DNA of 64,000 nucleotides from Paenibacillus donghaensis (GCF_002192415.1 NZ_CP021780.1:7874001-7938000), one strand, 5' to 3'; shown: positions 44,385 through 53,831, numbered from the stretch's first letter. Notes: a model not told the origin generated them from the sequence alone. Translations and numbers: made by a program.

Positions 44385-45937
44385 CTACATCTGAATTACA
44401 GCGTCAGCAACAAGCTGATTTGCACAAGAAGTTATGGGACATGGCAAATGATCTGCGGGGTCAAATGGAAGCTTCGGAGTTTAAGAATTATATTCTTGGT
44501 TTGATTTTTTATCGCTTTCTATCTGAGAAGACGGAGACCCGAGTAAACAAGTTGCTTGAGGAAGATAAAATATCTTATGCCAAGGCATGGGAGGACAAAG
44601 AGCTGCAAGCTGGGCTTAAGGATGAATTAATTCAGCAGATTGGTTATGTAATCGAACCAGACTACCTATTCTCTAACATGATAGAAGAAATCGCCAAAGG
44701 TGATTCAGGTAAATTCGATGTTGAAATGCTCCAAAAGGCAGTCAACACGGTTACGGAATCGACTCTCGGCGCAGTTAGTGAAGACGAATTCCAACATTTA
44801 TTCGATGACATGGATCTAGCATCATCGAAGCTAGGTCGTGATGTAAAATCTCGATCCAAGTTGATTGGGAAGATCATGGTCAATATTAATGACATTCCTT
44901 TCTTGCATGACAATGTCGAAATCGATGTTCTAGGTGATGCATATGAGTATCTAATTGGTCAGTTTGCAGCTTCGGCGGGTAAGAAAGCTGGGGAGTTTTA
45001 CACCCCGCAACAAGTATCTAAAATACTTGCCAAAATCGTTACCATCGGGAAGAAAGACTTGAAGAATGTATACGACCCCACCTGTGGTTCTGCTTCCCTT
45101 GCGCTACGAGTGGGTAAGGAAGCGAATGTCAGAAAGTATTATGGACAAGAGAAGGTATCAACTACGTACAACTTGGCTCGAATGAACATGCTTCTGCATG
45201 ACATTTCATATCAAAACTTCGACATTCAGAATGCGGATACGATAGAGGAGCCAAGGCACTTGGATGAACGATTCGAAGCCATTGTCGCGAACCCTCCTTA
45301 CTCTGCCAAATGGAGTTCGAACGAGAAATACCTGCTGGATGAACGCTTCAGTGCTTATGGTAGATTGGCTCCAGCTTCTAAAGCTGACTTTGCTTTTGTC
45401 CAACATATGATTCATCACCTTGATGATAATGGAACTATGGCAGTAGTCCTCCCACATGGGGTATTATTTCGAGGTGCAGCAGAAGGGATTATTCGCAAGT
45501 ACTTGATCGAAGAAGAAAGAAACTACTTGGATGCGGTGATCGGTCTGCCAGGAAAAATATTCTTTGGTACATCGATACCGACTTGTATTTTAGTATTCAA
45601 GAAGTGTCGTGAGGCTAATGATAATATCTTATTCATTGATGCTTCCAATAATTTTGAAAAAGGTAAGAACCAAAACCGTTTGCGTGACGAGGATGTCGAG
45701 AAGATCGTAGAAACCTATAAGAGTCGCCAAACTATTGAGAAGTATTCATATGCGGCTAGCTTAGGAGAAGTTAAGGAGAACGATTATAATCTGAACATCC
45801 CTCGTTATGTTGATACCTTCGAAGAAGAAGAGTCAGTTGATATTGAAGCAGTGCAAGTACGGTTGAAAGAGATCGACAATGAGATCGTACAAATTGATGA
45901 GGAGTTAGCAAAGTATTTTGAGGAATTGGAGGTGTGA
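44381..45937 (+). CDS. hsdM: type I DNA adenine methyltransferase, M subunit
   Basis: 518 residues. The N-terminal helical HsdM domain (LHKKLWDMANDLRGQMEASE) is followed by GEFYTP (204-209), motif I DPTCGSASL (232-240) that binds S-adenosylmethionine, and catalytic motif IV NPPY (304-307) for N6-adenine methylation. The C-terminal helix (VRLKEIDNEIVQIDEELAKY) contacts S. It protects host DNA and also forms the core of the restriction complex. Overlaps with the half-S gene by four bases and precedes hsdS by three bases: one operon. Confidence 0.95.
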   Translation: MTTSELQRQQQADLHKKLWDMANDLRGQMEASEFKNYILGLIFYRFLSEKTETRVNKLLEEDKISYAKAWEDKELQAGLKDELIQQIGYVIEPDYLFSNMIEEIAKGDSGKFDVEMLQKAVNTVTESTLGAVSEDEFQHLFDDMDLASSKLGRDVKSRSKLIGKIMVNINDIPFLHDNVEIDVLGDAYEYLIGQFAASAGKKAGEFYTPQQVSKILAKIVTIGKKDLKNVYDPTCGSASLALRVGKEANVRKYYGQEKVSTTYNLARMNMLLHDISYQNFDIQNADTIEEPRHLDERFEAIVANPPYSAKWSSNEKYLLDERFSAYGRLAPASKADFAFVQHMIHHLDDNGTMAVVLPHGVLFRGAAEGIIRKYLIEEERNYLDAVIGLPGKIFFGTSIPTCILVFKKCREANDNILFIDASNNFEKGKNQNRLRDEDVEKIVETYKSRQTIEKYSYAASLGEVKENDYNLNIPRYVDTFEEEESVDIEAVQVRLKEIDNEIVQIDEELAKYFEELEV

Positions 45938-45940
45938 GGG

Positions 45941-47149
45941 ATGAGTATGCCTGCGTTGAGGTTTGATTTTGATTTTGATAGTGATTGGAATGAAACGCCG
46001 TTAAGTACATTACTAACCTTTAATAATGGGATAAATGCATCGAAAGATAGCTATGGTCATGGACGAAAATTCATAAACGTATTGGACATCCTTAATAATG
46101 AGTACATTTTATATGATGATGTCATTGGCTCTGTAAGTGTAAGTGAAAGACAAGAGGAAGTCTCAAAAGTAGAGTATGGGGATATGCTTTTTCTCAGAAG
46201 TTCAGAAACACGTGAAGATGTTGGGAAAAGTAGTACGTACCTTGATAAAAATGAATATGCGTTATTCGGTGGTTTTGTAATACGGGGGAAAAAGGTCGGT
46301 GAATACAATCCATACTTTCTAAAATTACTGTTGGACACATCATCTGCTAGAGATCAAGTGTCGTCTAAGGCTGGTGGAAGTACCAGGTATAACGTAAGTC
46401 AAACAATACTGAATAGTGTCAGTCTTTATATGCCCTCTCTTGAAGAACAACATAAAATAGCTACCTTCTTCTCTCTACTCGACCAAAAGATAGTGAAGCA
46501 GCAGGAGAAGATCAAACAACTGGAACAGTTCAAAAAGGGTATGATGAAGAAAATCTTCTCGCAGGAGATACGATTTAAAGATAAGAATGGGCAGGAATTC
46601 CCTGAGTGGGAAGAGAGGTACCTAGGGGATATTGTCGAGACATTCTCTGGAGGTACCCCTACGTCAACTAACAGCAATTTTTATAATGGGGATATACCTT
46701 TTATTCGATCTGCTGAGATTAATAGTAATTCAACGGAACTAAGAATAAATAAAACGGGGTTAAATAATTCGTCAGCTAAAATGATAAGGGTTGGTGACCT
46801 GTTAGTTGCATTGTATGGAGCAAATAGTGGTGACACAGCTATTTCCAAGTTAGAAGGAGCAATTAATCAAGCGATTTTATGTATCAGAAGCAAACACGAT
46901 ACTAAATTTATCAAACTTTTCTTAGATAACAATAAACAAAATATCTTAAGTACTTACCTGCAAGGAGGGCAAGGAAATTTGTCAGCAAACATTATTAAAA
47001 AGTTAATCATACACATTCCTTCCCTTGAAGAACAACATAAAATAGCTTCCAACCTATCACTAATCGGCTCCAAAATCGAAAAAGAATTTGAGAAACAAAC
47101 ATCCCTCATTGAATTGAAAAAGGGCTTGATGCAAAAAATGTTTGTCTAA
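45941..47149 (+). CDS. hsdS: type I specificity subunit S
   Basis: 402 residues with the usual pseudo-symmetric layout: target-recognition domain 1 (about 10-165, ending in LYMPSLEEQHKIATFFSLLD), the central conserved coiled coil (about 165-200, VKQQEKIKQLEQFKKGMMKK), target-recognition domain 2 (about 210-365, beginning WEERYLGDIVETFSGGTPTS, ending HIPSLEEQHKIASNLSLIGS), and the final coiled coil (ELKKGLMQKMF). The two repeated SLEEQHKIA segments could support domain exchange by recombination. Start ATG 45941 follows GGAGGTGTGAGGG. Confidence 0.95.
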   Translation: MSMPALRFDFDFDSDWNETPLSTLLTFNNGINASKDSYGHGRKFINVLDILNNEYILYDDVIGSVSVSERQEEVSKVEYGDMLFLRSSETREDVGKSSTYLDKNEYALFGGFVIRGKKVGEYNPYFLKLLLDTSSARDQVSSKAGGSTRYNVSQTILNSVSLYMPSLEEQHKIATFFSLLDQKIVKQQEKIKQLEQFKKGMMKKIFSQEIRFKDKNGQEFPEWEERYLGDIVETFSGGTPTSTNSNFYNGDIPFIRSAEINSNSTELRINKTGLNNSSAKMIRVGDLLVALYGANSGDTAISKLEGAINQAILCIRSKHDTKFIKLFLDNNKQNILSTYLQGGQGNLSANIIKKLIIHIPSLEEQHKIASNLSLIGSKIEKEFEKQTSLIELKKGLMQKMFV

Positions 47150-47155
47150 ATCAAG

Positions 47156-47176
47156 GGCAGTGGTCAATCCACTGCC
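47156..47176 (+). terminator. hairpin after hsdS
   Basis: Perfect stem GGCAGTGG / CCACTGCC with a 5-base loop, 7 bases after the stop codon. Only a weak T-rich tail follows (TGTATATTATCTT). Confidence 0.55.
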
Positions 47177-47187
47177 TGTATATTATC

Positions 47188-47487
47188 TTGACTACCCAAC
47201 AACCCTTCAAATCAACAAGGAACCCCTTTTTTTCGGCCCAAACTCAACACCATTTCACCTCGCTTCGAGAAAGTTCACCGCTTCCAAGATCTTTGGTTCA
47301 TAATCTGAACGTAGATCCTCGAACTTGGACATCGCTCTACCTGATTTTTTTTGAATACGAGCAACTCAGTCTAGTAAAGCGATTGCTAGACAAAAAGTGG
47401 GGGGGAGGGCACAAGGTTACTCTAAAGAGGCGTATGGATAGTGCGCTTGAAATGTTGAGGACCCACCATGAGATAAGTTGTGTTTAG
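47188..47487 (+). pseudogene. possible gene fragment downstream of hsdS
   Basis: An open frame of 99 codons from TTG 47188 without a proper ribosome binding site. The second half (LVKRLLDKKWGGGHKVTLKR, MDSALEMLRTHHEI) reads like genuine protein, the first half less so. It may be the tail of a lost gene. Low confidence; the gap to 47629 holds nothing else I can support. Confidence 0.25.
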
Positions 47488-47628
47488 CAAGAGTATGATT
47501 AAGCGGGATACTCGGGAGAAGGAGGAGGTGCCAGAGGGTTTTATCTGAAGATAAGGTAGTTGAAAATAGCAGAGAGGTAAAGGGCTGTAGAATATTGGAA
47601 GTATAATACAGGTAAGAGGTGAATTAAA

Positions 47629-48900
47629 TTGATTACAACAGTGGCCGATCTATTGAATTCTCTTATGATCAAGGAAAAAGAATTATTGAAAAAATACAGT
47701 ATAATTAAGCATGGGCCTACAATTGGAGATATGTATGAAGGACTTACAGCGAGTCTCCTGAATAAAGCTATATTTAAAGGATTAGATATAAGGATTGTCT
47801 CCGGGAAAATACGGAATGAATTAGATGAATTTAGTAATGAAATAGACTGTATGATAGTAGAGGGCGAAGGCGAATCCATTCCGTATACGGGCAAATTTAT
47901 ATATGATCTCTCTCAAGTAATTGCGGTCCTAGAAGTTAAGAAAAACTTGTATCAAGATGACTTGATAGATGCTTATGATAAAATGCGGAAAATATACTCA
48001 ATTACTGAACCCAATAATGAGTTGTTAAATATGAAGGCGTTTAGAGATGCGTTTAGACATATAGTACAGAAAGAACTTCCTGACTATGAAGAAGTGACAG
48101 AACTGCCTTTACATGAACAAATGATTTATCACAGTTTGTTAATAGAAGAAATGATGCCGGTGAGAATAGTATTTGGTTATTATGGATATTCATCTGAATT
48201 TGCCCTAAGAGAAGCGTTTAACAAATATATAGAAAAAAACTCAGGTATTAGGGGATTTAGTCCAACTATCTTTCCCGATCTTATTATATGTAATAATAGT
48301 GTTATAGCAAAGTTGGATGCTATGCCTTATATAAGTCCACTAGATAGGGAAGGTAACTGGAATTTCTATGGTTCAACAACACATAATCCCTTTTTAATGC
48401 TTCTAGAGTTTATTTGGACAAAGCTGAGCTATAGATACAACCTTAGCGATGATATCTTTGGCGAAGATCTTGATTTTGAAGCTTTCCATCCTTTTCTGCG
48501 GACTAAGGCTAAAAGAAGCGATGATGAAATAGGTTGGGAGACAAATTATATTTATATCCCAAAAGAAGGACTAGATCATGAGCCTTTATTTTGGGAGTGG
48601 AAGCCCGCGGAACTTGATGAGGTAGAGTGGTTCATAATCAATTGGCTTTGCGTACATCAAGAGCTTAATACAGAGAAACCGGGCTTCCAAAAATGGTTGG
48701 ATCAAAAAGGTGCGAGACTAGAAGACCTTATTAAGAGTCTTTCTGGGAAGAGACTGATTACTTTTGAAAAAGATACATTTCATTTGTTGACTGATCAGTG
48801 TGCGGTTGTTACTGTTAACGGTAAGTGGTATGCTGCCGAAAATAAATCAGGTAGACTGACCAATTGGGTTAACAAGATGATGCAAGGTAAAGATGAATGA
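47629..48900 (+). CDS. DUF6602-type protein, candidate nuclease
   Basis: 423 residues. The N-terminal 150 match my memory of DUF6602: KHGPTIGDMYEGLTASLLNK near residue 24, IDCMIVEGEGESIPYTGKF near 83-101, and VIAVLEVKKNLYQDDLIDAY near 108-127. The Asp in EIDCMIV followed by Glu-x-Lys in LEVKK is the restriction-endonuclease-like (PD-(D/E)XK) pattern. The C-terminal 250 residues carry no recognised domain. TTG 47629 follows AGAGGTG. Such genes are usually close to restriction-modification systems; here it follows hsdS. The nuclease role is predicted only. Confidence 0.65.
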   Translation: MITTVADLLNSLMIKEKELLKKYSIIKHGPTIGDMYEGLTASLLNKAIFKGLDIRIVSGKIRNELDEFSNEIDCMIVEGEGESIPYTGKFIYDLSQVIAVLEVKKNLYQDDLIDAYDKMRKIYSITEPNNELLNMKAFRDAFRHIVQKELPDYEEVTELPLHEQMIYHSLLIEEMMPVRIVFGYYGYSSEFALREAFNKYIEKNSGIRGFSPTIFPDLIICNNSVIAKLDAMPYISPLDREGNWNFYGSTTHNPFLMLLEFIWTKLSYRYNLSDDIFGEDLDFEAFHPFLRTKAKRSDDEIGWETNYIYIPKEGLDHEPLFWEWKPAELDEVEWFIINWLCVHQELNTEKPGFQKWLDQKGARLEDLIKSLSGKRLITFEKDTFHLLTDQCAVVTVNGKWYAAENKSGRLTNWVNKMMQGKDE

Positions 48901-49030
48901 ACTGCATTTGTGTATAAAACAACAGTATCTACAAAATAAAGAATGAGACTTTTTATTGCTGAGATACCAAGCCGGCCTACAGATTCTTTGTAATAGTTAA
49001 GACGATTCAGAAAACATAGAGGTATATTCA

Positions 49031-49076
49031 AGAGCAGGATAAATCTCCTTTGTGAGTTTTATCCAGCTCTATTTTT
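49031..49076 (+). terminator. Rho-independent terminator
   Basis: Stem AGAGC-A-GGATAAA / TTTATCC-A-GCTCT followed by ATTTTT, 130 bases after the DUF6602 gene. Confidence 0.7.
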
Positions 49077-49100
49077 ATGAGAATACTAGGAAGTCGAATT

Positions 49101-49141
49101 GGTTAAGTGGGTTGACAATTAACCGTAAAACGAGGTGTAAC
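49101..49141 (+). promoter_or_regulatory. candidate promoter with inverted repeat, upstream of the ImmA/IrrE pair
   Basis: TTGACA (49112-49117) and TGTAAC (49136-49141) at 18 bases form a moderate promoter. GGTTAA (49101-49106) and TTAACC (49119-49124) are an inverted repeat around the -35, a likely operator for the XRE domain of the downstream gene. Confidence 0.45.
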
Positions 49142-49237
49142 TTTACAAAAATAAAATAAATATAACCCTAACTAGACAAAAATATAGTTTTGGTATATCT
49201 TAGTATCAAGGGCATCAACAAAGGGGGGGGACAATTT

Positions 49238-49942
49238 ATGAGTATGGATATATATCAAAAATGTATGCTTCTTTTGGAGCAGAGAACAGTTATATGTGAG
49301 GGTATTAAAACAGGATTTAAGAGACATCAGCTATACCTAGAACTATTCTCTGATATAGTAACAGATACTTCAATTCCCAAAAACCGTTATGACCTTGTTA
49401 ACACAGAGGTAATGAATTCTATTGAGAAACATCCGCATCTGCAAATCGAGTTTGAGAAGAAAAAGTCGGGATTCCATCCCTACATAGTATTAAGAGAAAA
49501 GCTAAGAAATATATCTGTTCTTGTATTACCATTAGCAACTAAAAAAGACATGTTTGACAGTGCAAGTACGTACAGAATGAACTTTTCTGTCTCAAACATC
49601 CCAAGGTTAATTGAGGAAGGATTACCTGAGGACTCCCCAGATATCGATATTCAATACCAGCGGGCAATGCATCCGTTGGGTACGGAGAATTATCCCTTTG
49701 GTCTAATTGTTGTATATGATCCACATAATGGTGCAATCAGAGAAGGCGCATTACTGCCTGATCATACGGACTGGATATTTTTAGAAGATACTACGAGTAT
49801 GGTATTAAGTAATAGTTTAGATAATGTTACGCCGATTAATGTTTATGAGAACAGTGACGATATCAAGATACCGTTTAAGGAGACAGCGCATCAAACTGAC
49901 GAGGATATTCCTCTAAAGCTGAAATTTGATCCGTCAGTATGA
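49238..49942 (+). CDS. hypothetical partner of the ImmA/IrrE protein
   Basis: 234 residues from ATG 49238, after GGGGGGGGACAATTT; the frame opens earlier at 49190. Not recognised. N-terminus helical (YQKCMLLLEQRTVICEGIKT), middle mixed alpha/beta (GTENYPFGLIVVYDPHNGA). It ends 15 bases before the XRE-metallopeptidase gene, so both are one operon. In pairs with ImmA/IrrE-type proteins the partner is often a toxin or a protein degraded by the peptidase; which applies here is unknown. Confidence 0.6.
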   Translation: MSMDIYQKCMLLLEQRTVICEGIKTGFKRHQLYLELFSDIVTDTSIPKNRYDLVNTEVMNSIEKHPHLQIEFEKKKSGFHPYIVLREKLRNISVLVLPLATKKDMFDSASTYRMNFSVSNIPRLIEEGLPEDSPDIDIQYQRAMHPLGTENYPFGLIVVYDPHNGAIREGALLPDHTDWIFLEDTTSMVLSNSLDNVTPINVYENSDDIKIPFKETAHQTDEDIPLKLKFDPSV

Positions 49943-49957
49943 AAGTAGGAAAGTAAT

Positions 49958-51106
49958 ATGATTAAGGAAGATCAGAGAATCATCCCAGCTAGACTTAAAG
50001 AAGCTCGTTTAGTAAGAGGTCTAAGTATTAATGAACTCGCATCTAGAGTAGGCCTTTCTAAACAAGCTATATCTCAATACGAGCTGGGAGAAAACGAACC
50101 AAAACCTAGTACGATGATGGGAATTATACGGGAGTTGGATTTCCCTAAGAGTTTTTTCTATAAGACTTATGAAGAACATATCATAGGTAATACTTTCTTT
50201 AGGGCATCTGCAGCAGTAACAAAAAAAAATAAGGAAATTCAATACAATAAATCAAAGCTTGCTGGATATATATATGATTATCTGCAAAAGTACATTGAAT
50301 TTCCTGAACTGAACTTACCTGATCTATCTTCATTTGATCAAACTGACTGGGATGATGATTCAATAGAGCTTCTCTCGGAGAATGTCAGACAGTTTTGGGG
50401 ACTTGGAGAAAATCCTATCAATAATATAGTTAATCTTATGGAACGAAACGGTATTGTTGTTTTTTCTATTGATATGGAGAGCTTGAAGGTAGACGCGTTC
50501 TGTCAATCCAGAAAGGGGCGTCCTTATATTTTCTTAGGGAATGATAAGGAGTCTGCTGCAAGAAGACAATTTGATGCGGCTCATGAAATTGGCCATCGCT
50601 TGATGCACAATCATATTCACAACCAGGATATCCTCTCAAGAGAGGAATTCAAGATTATTGAGCATCAGGCGAATCGCTTTGCATCAGCATTACTATTACC
50701 TGCAGAGGCATTTGCAAAGACAGTTACTTCCACAAAGTTGATTCACTTTATAGAGTTGAAAAAATATTGGAAAGTATCAATCGCAGCTATGTTATATCGA
50801 GCTCAAGAATTAGGGATAATTGATCAGAGCAGATATACTTCTTTATTGAAGCAAATGACCATTCACAAGATGAGATCAAAGGAGCCGTTTGATGATGTGA
50901 TAACGGTTCCAAAACCGATTCTTTTGAATAAAGGTATAAAAATGTTGCTCCAAGATAATTTTAAAAATGAGGTGCAAATTATCAATGAGAGTGGTGTACC
51001 GCGAGAGTTTATCGAAATGCTTTGTACCATGGATAAAGGTTCACTTAAACTTAAGGAGATCGAGCCTACGCTTAGACTGATTGTTAACAATCAAAAAGAT
51101 GCATAA
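49958..51106 (+). CDS. XRE helix-turn-helix plus ImmA/IrrE-type metallopeptidase
   Basis: 382 residues. N-terminal XRE domain (about 10-65: RGLSINELASRVGLSKQAIS, YELGENEPKPS). The zinc metallopeptidase domain has HEIGH at 209-213 (FDAAHEIGHRLMHNH) and a downstream Glu/His region with HQANRFASALLLPAEAF (about 232-248), the hallmark of ImmA/IrrE (COG2856). Such proteins cleave a repressor or regulate toxin-antitoxin and mobile-element genes. The C-terminal 90 residues are unassigned. Start ATG 49958, ribosome binding site GAAAGTAGGAAAG. It probably autoregulates through the inverted repeat upstream of 49238. Confidence 0.8.
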   Translation: MIKEDQRIIPARLKEARLVRGLSINELASRVGLSKQAISQYELGENEPKPSTMMGIIRELDFPKSFFYKTYEEHIIGNTFFRASAAVTKKNKEIQYNKSKLAGYIYDYLQKYIEFPELNLPDLSSFDQTDWDDDSIELLSENVRQFWGLGENPINNIVNLMERNGIVVFSIDMESLKVDAFCQSRKGRPYIFLGNDKESAARRQFDAAHEIGHRLMHNHIHNQDILSREEFKIIEHQANRFASALLLPAEAFAKTVTSTKLIHFIELKKYWKVSIAAMLYRAQELGIIDQSRYTSLLKQMTIHKMRSKEPFDDVITVPKPILLNKGIKMLLQDNFKNEVQIINESGVPREFIEMLCTMDKGSLKLKEIEPTLRLIVNNQKDA

Positions 51107-51146
51107 ACCTTTGAGAGCCTGAAAAAACCTCGGAGGTTTATGCATG
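51097..51146 (+). terminator. long hairpin overlapping the end of the ImmA/IrrE gene
   Basis: ATGCATAAACCT, which includes the stop codon, and AGGTTTATGCAT (from about 51134) form a perfect 12-bp stem with a 24-base loop; a smaller AAACCT / AGGTTT hairpin is nested. Few T follow. The gap from here to 51480 holds no gene; TGTGTTGA / TCAACACA near 51250-51275 is a second inverted repeat and could mark an element boundary. Confidence 0.5.
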
Positions 51147-51479
51147 CATATTGATTTTTACTGGTAGTGCTCCTTGCTATATCTAAGTAAAGGCTCCCTG
51201 CTTTTTGGCATTAAACGGGTTTAGGCATCCCCGTTAATTGTTATTGTATGTGTTGACTCTGCTTACTCAACACATGTGGAGACTATCGTGTTGATACAAC
51301 GAGCAGATACGTAGAAATCCTTAGTTTTAGGCACTTTTTCAAGCATATCGTCTTCACAGGTGAGGGTGATAAAATTAGAAATAAGGTCATAAATTCTCAT
51401 GCTAAAAATTATAAATAGGAAAGACTACTTTGATACAATAATAAAATACCTTAGGTATGTTTGAAAGGAGGAACCCGCC

Positions 51480-52175
51480 ATGAGTGATAAAATTCTTGTT
51501 GTAGACGATGAACACGATATAGCGGATTTGATAGAAGTCTATTTGCAAAATGAAAACTACACAGTATTTAAGTTTTATTCCGCAAGTGAAGCACTTGCTT
51601 GCATAGAAACCACAGAGCTTGACCTTGCTATTCTGGATATTATGATGCCCGAAGTAAACGGGTTTGACCTTTGCCGTAAAATTCGGGAGAAATATACTTT
51701 TCCAGTAATTATGCTGACCGCCAAAGATGAAGAAACCGACAAAATCACGGGCTTAACCTTAGGGGCTGACGATTATGTCACAAAGCCGTTTCGACCTCTT
51801 GAATTGGTTGCTAGAGTAAAAGCGCAGCTGCGTCGGTATCAAAAATACAATTCTACCAAACAGGAAACAGAAACAAGAACGGTTCTGTCTTACTCGGGGT
51901 TAGAAATAAACACCGAAACATATGAATGCCTGCTAAAAGAAAAGCCTATCTCGCTGACACCAACGGAATTTTCTATACTTCGTATTCTGTTGGAGAACAA
52001 GGGAATTGTTGTAAGCTCCGAGAAGCTGTTCCATGAAATATGGCAGGATGAATATTACAATAAAAGCAATAACACCATTACCGTTCATATCCGGCATTTG
52101 CGGGAAAAAATAGGTGATACCGTAGATGAAGCCAAATATATCAAAACAATATGGGGTGTGGGATATAAGATTTAA
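51480..52175 (+). CDS. vanR: VanR-like response regulator
   Basis: 231 residues. Receiver domain (1-115) with DDEHDIADLIEVYL, phosphoacceptor Asp in LAILDIMMPEVNGFDLC (about residue 53), and Lys in DDYVTKPFRPLELVARVKAQ (about 102). OmpR-type winged helix (135-231), ending KYIKTIWGVGYKI. The sequence follows VanR of vancomycin resistance elements closely along its whole length, far more than a generic OmpR regulator. The order here is R, Z, S with an ABC transporter instead of vanHAX. ATG 51480 follows AAAGGAGGAACCCGCC. It probably controls the transporter operon downstream. Confidence 0.9.
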   Translation: MSDKILVVDDEHDIADLIEVYLQNENYTVFKFYSASEALACIETTELDLAILDIMMPEVNGFDLCRKIREKYTFPVIMLTAKDEETDKITGLTLGADDYVTKPFRPLELVARVKAQLRRYQKYNSTKQETETRTVLSYSGLEINTETYECLLKEKPISLTPTEFSILRILLENKGIVVSSEKLFHEIWQDEYYNKSNNTITVHIRHLREKIGDTVDEAKYIKTIWGVGYKI

Positions 52176-52210
52176 CTGCCACATACCATCTGGAAAGGAA
52201 AAACTATGTT

Positions 52211-52726
52211 ATGGAGAAAAATAGAAAACGCTTAAAAATCATTATTTCAATGTTATTCATATTTTATTTGGTTATATTGGTATGGGTTATACTCTTTAAA
52301 CTGCAATTTTCATTAAGCAATATCGACCATACAAGAAGTGTCAACTTAATACCTTTTCATTATTCTACTGCTGCCGGAGAACAATTTCATATTAAGGAAG
52401 TCAGGGACAATGTCTTGATTTTTATTCCTTTTGGAATTTTGTTGTCTATGCTGGCTCCCAAAATGAAGCTGCGAAGCAAATTCCTTATCATTTTTGGTAC
52501 AAGCCTTGTCTTGGAAGCCATGCAGTTTGTTCTTTCAATCGGTGGTACAGATATTACGGATTTAATAACCAATAGTTCAGGCGGTATCATTGGTATTGCC
52601 TTATATGCTCTCTTGGTGAAAGTGGTAAAAGATAAGCAGAAAATAGATACGGTAATTTCAGTTGTTGCAGGAATCGTTACAGTGTTATTCTTGGGACTGA
52701 TGGCTGTATTGCTACTATCCAATTAA
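52211..52726 (+). CDS. vanZ: VanZ-family membrane protein
   Basis: 171 residues with about four membrane segments (IISMLFIFYLVILVWVILF near 10-28; a helix at 70-85; one around 92-110; SVVAGIVTVLFLGLMAVLLL at the C-terminus). The VanZ signature is present: NLIPFHYS, RDNVLIFIPFGILLSMLAPK and TDITDLITNSSGGIIGIALY. VanZ proteins give low-level teicoplanin or lipoglycopeptide resistance by an unknown route. It lies between the regulator and kinase genes, in the same operon. Confidence 0.85.
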   Translation: MEKNRKRLKIIISMLFIFYLVILVWVILFKLQFSLSNIDHTRSVNLIPFHYSTAAGEQFHIKEVRDNVLIFIPFGILLSMLAPKMKLRSKFLIIFGTSLVLEAMQFVLSIGGTDITDLITNSSGGIIGIALYALLVKVVKDKQKIDTVISVVAGIVTVLFLGLMAVLLLSN

Positions 52727-52754
52727 AAATACTGCAAGGATAGAGGTGATAACT

Positions 52755-53813
52755 TTGAAGAAAAACGATATAGAAAAGAAGTTGAGAATTAAGCTCTACA
52801 TTATCTTAATTCTCTATACCTTGATTGGTTATATCTTGGCAATAATATTTGACTATGGATTTAGTCAATTTTCAAATACATTTTTTCCGTGGCTTCATCT
52901 TAGAATTGAGGTCATCTATTTTTTGTATTTGGTAGTTGGCTTTTGCTGTATCTTTCATCATTACTGGAAAAAGCCTTGGGGATATTTGCAGGAGGTCATC
53001 AATGCTACCAAAACCGTGTATCAGCCAAACGACAACACTATTGAATTGTCGGAACCACTAAAAGATATGGAAAAACAGATGAACCAAATTAAAATGGCTG
53101 TCCTACTTAGCCAGCAAGCCGTAAAAGAAGCTGAAAACAAAAAGAACGAATTGGTGATGTATCTTGCACACGATATTCGCACACCACTCACCTCTGTAAT
53201 CGGTTATTTGAGCTTGCTTGACGAAGCACCCGACATGCCCGTAGAACAGAAAGAAAAATATATCGGTATCGCTTTGAAAAAATCTATGCGGTTGGAAAAA
53301 CTCATTAATGAATTTTTTGAGATTACAAGGTATAACACACAGCAAATCAAACTGACAAAAGCAAATGTTGACTTATACTATATGCTTGTACAGCTCATTG
53401 ATGAATTTTATCCTGTCTTATCTGCTAAGGGAAATTCCGCTGTACTTAACGCAGAGGAAACCCTGACGGTCTATGCCGATTCTGAAAAGCTAGCCAGAGT
53501 GTTTAACAACATTCTCAAAAATGCAGCTGCATACAGCTATCCCAATACAGAAATTATGATTTCTGCAAAAGCGGATAAGGATACGATTACCGTCACATTT
53601 GAAAACCACGGGCCAACTATCCCGTCCGATCAGCTTTCCTCTATTTTTGATAAATTCAACCGTTTGGACGATGCTCGTAAATCAGATACCGGCGGCGCAG
53701 GGCTTGGGTTGTCTATCGCAGACGAAATTATCCGTTTACACGGTGGTGAAATTTCTGCTCAAAGTGAAAATGACACAATTACATTTACCGTATCCCTGCC
53801 GGCTTTGTCTTAA
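52755..53813 (+). CDS. vanS: VanS-like sensor histidine kinase
   Basis: About 352 residues from TTG 52755 (GAGGTG upstream; GTG 52746 also in frame). Two membrane segments (LYIILILYTLIGYILAIIF and VIYFLYLVVGFCCIFHHYW) enclose a short outer loop. Then comes the dimerisation domain with phospho-His in YLAHDIRTPLTSVIGYLSLL, a stretch (PDMPVEQKEKYIGIALKKSM) almost as in VanS, and the ATPase domain with NNILKNAAAYS, DTGGAGLGLSIADEI. Close to VanS of VanA-type systems. It probably senses a cell-envelope signal and phosphorylates the regulator from 51480. The ligand may differ because the resistance enzymes are absent. Confidence 0.9.
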   Translation: MKKNDIEKKLRIKLYIILILYTLIGYILAIIFDYGFSQFSNTFFPWLHLRIEVIYFLYLVVGFCCIFHHYWKKPWGYLQEVINATKTVYQPNDNTIELSEPLKDMEKQMNQIKMAVLLSQQAVKEAENKKNELVMYLAHDIRTPLTSVIGYLSLLDEAPDMPVEQKEKYIGIALKKSMRLEKLINEFFEITRYNTQQIKLTKANVDLYYMLVQLIDEFYPVLSAKGNSAVLNAEETLTVYADSEKLARVFNNILKNAAAYSYPNTEIMISAKADKDTITVTFENHGPTIPSDQLSSIFDKFNRLDDARKSDTGGAGLGLSIADEIIRLHGGEISAQSENDTITFTVSLPALS

Positions 53814-53831
53814 GAAAACATCAATCGGATA

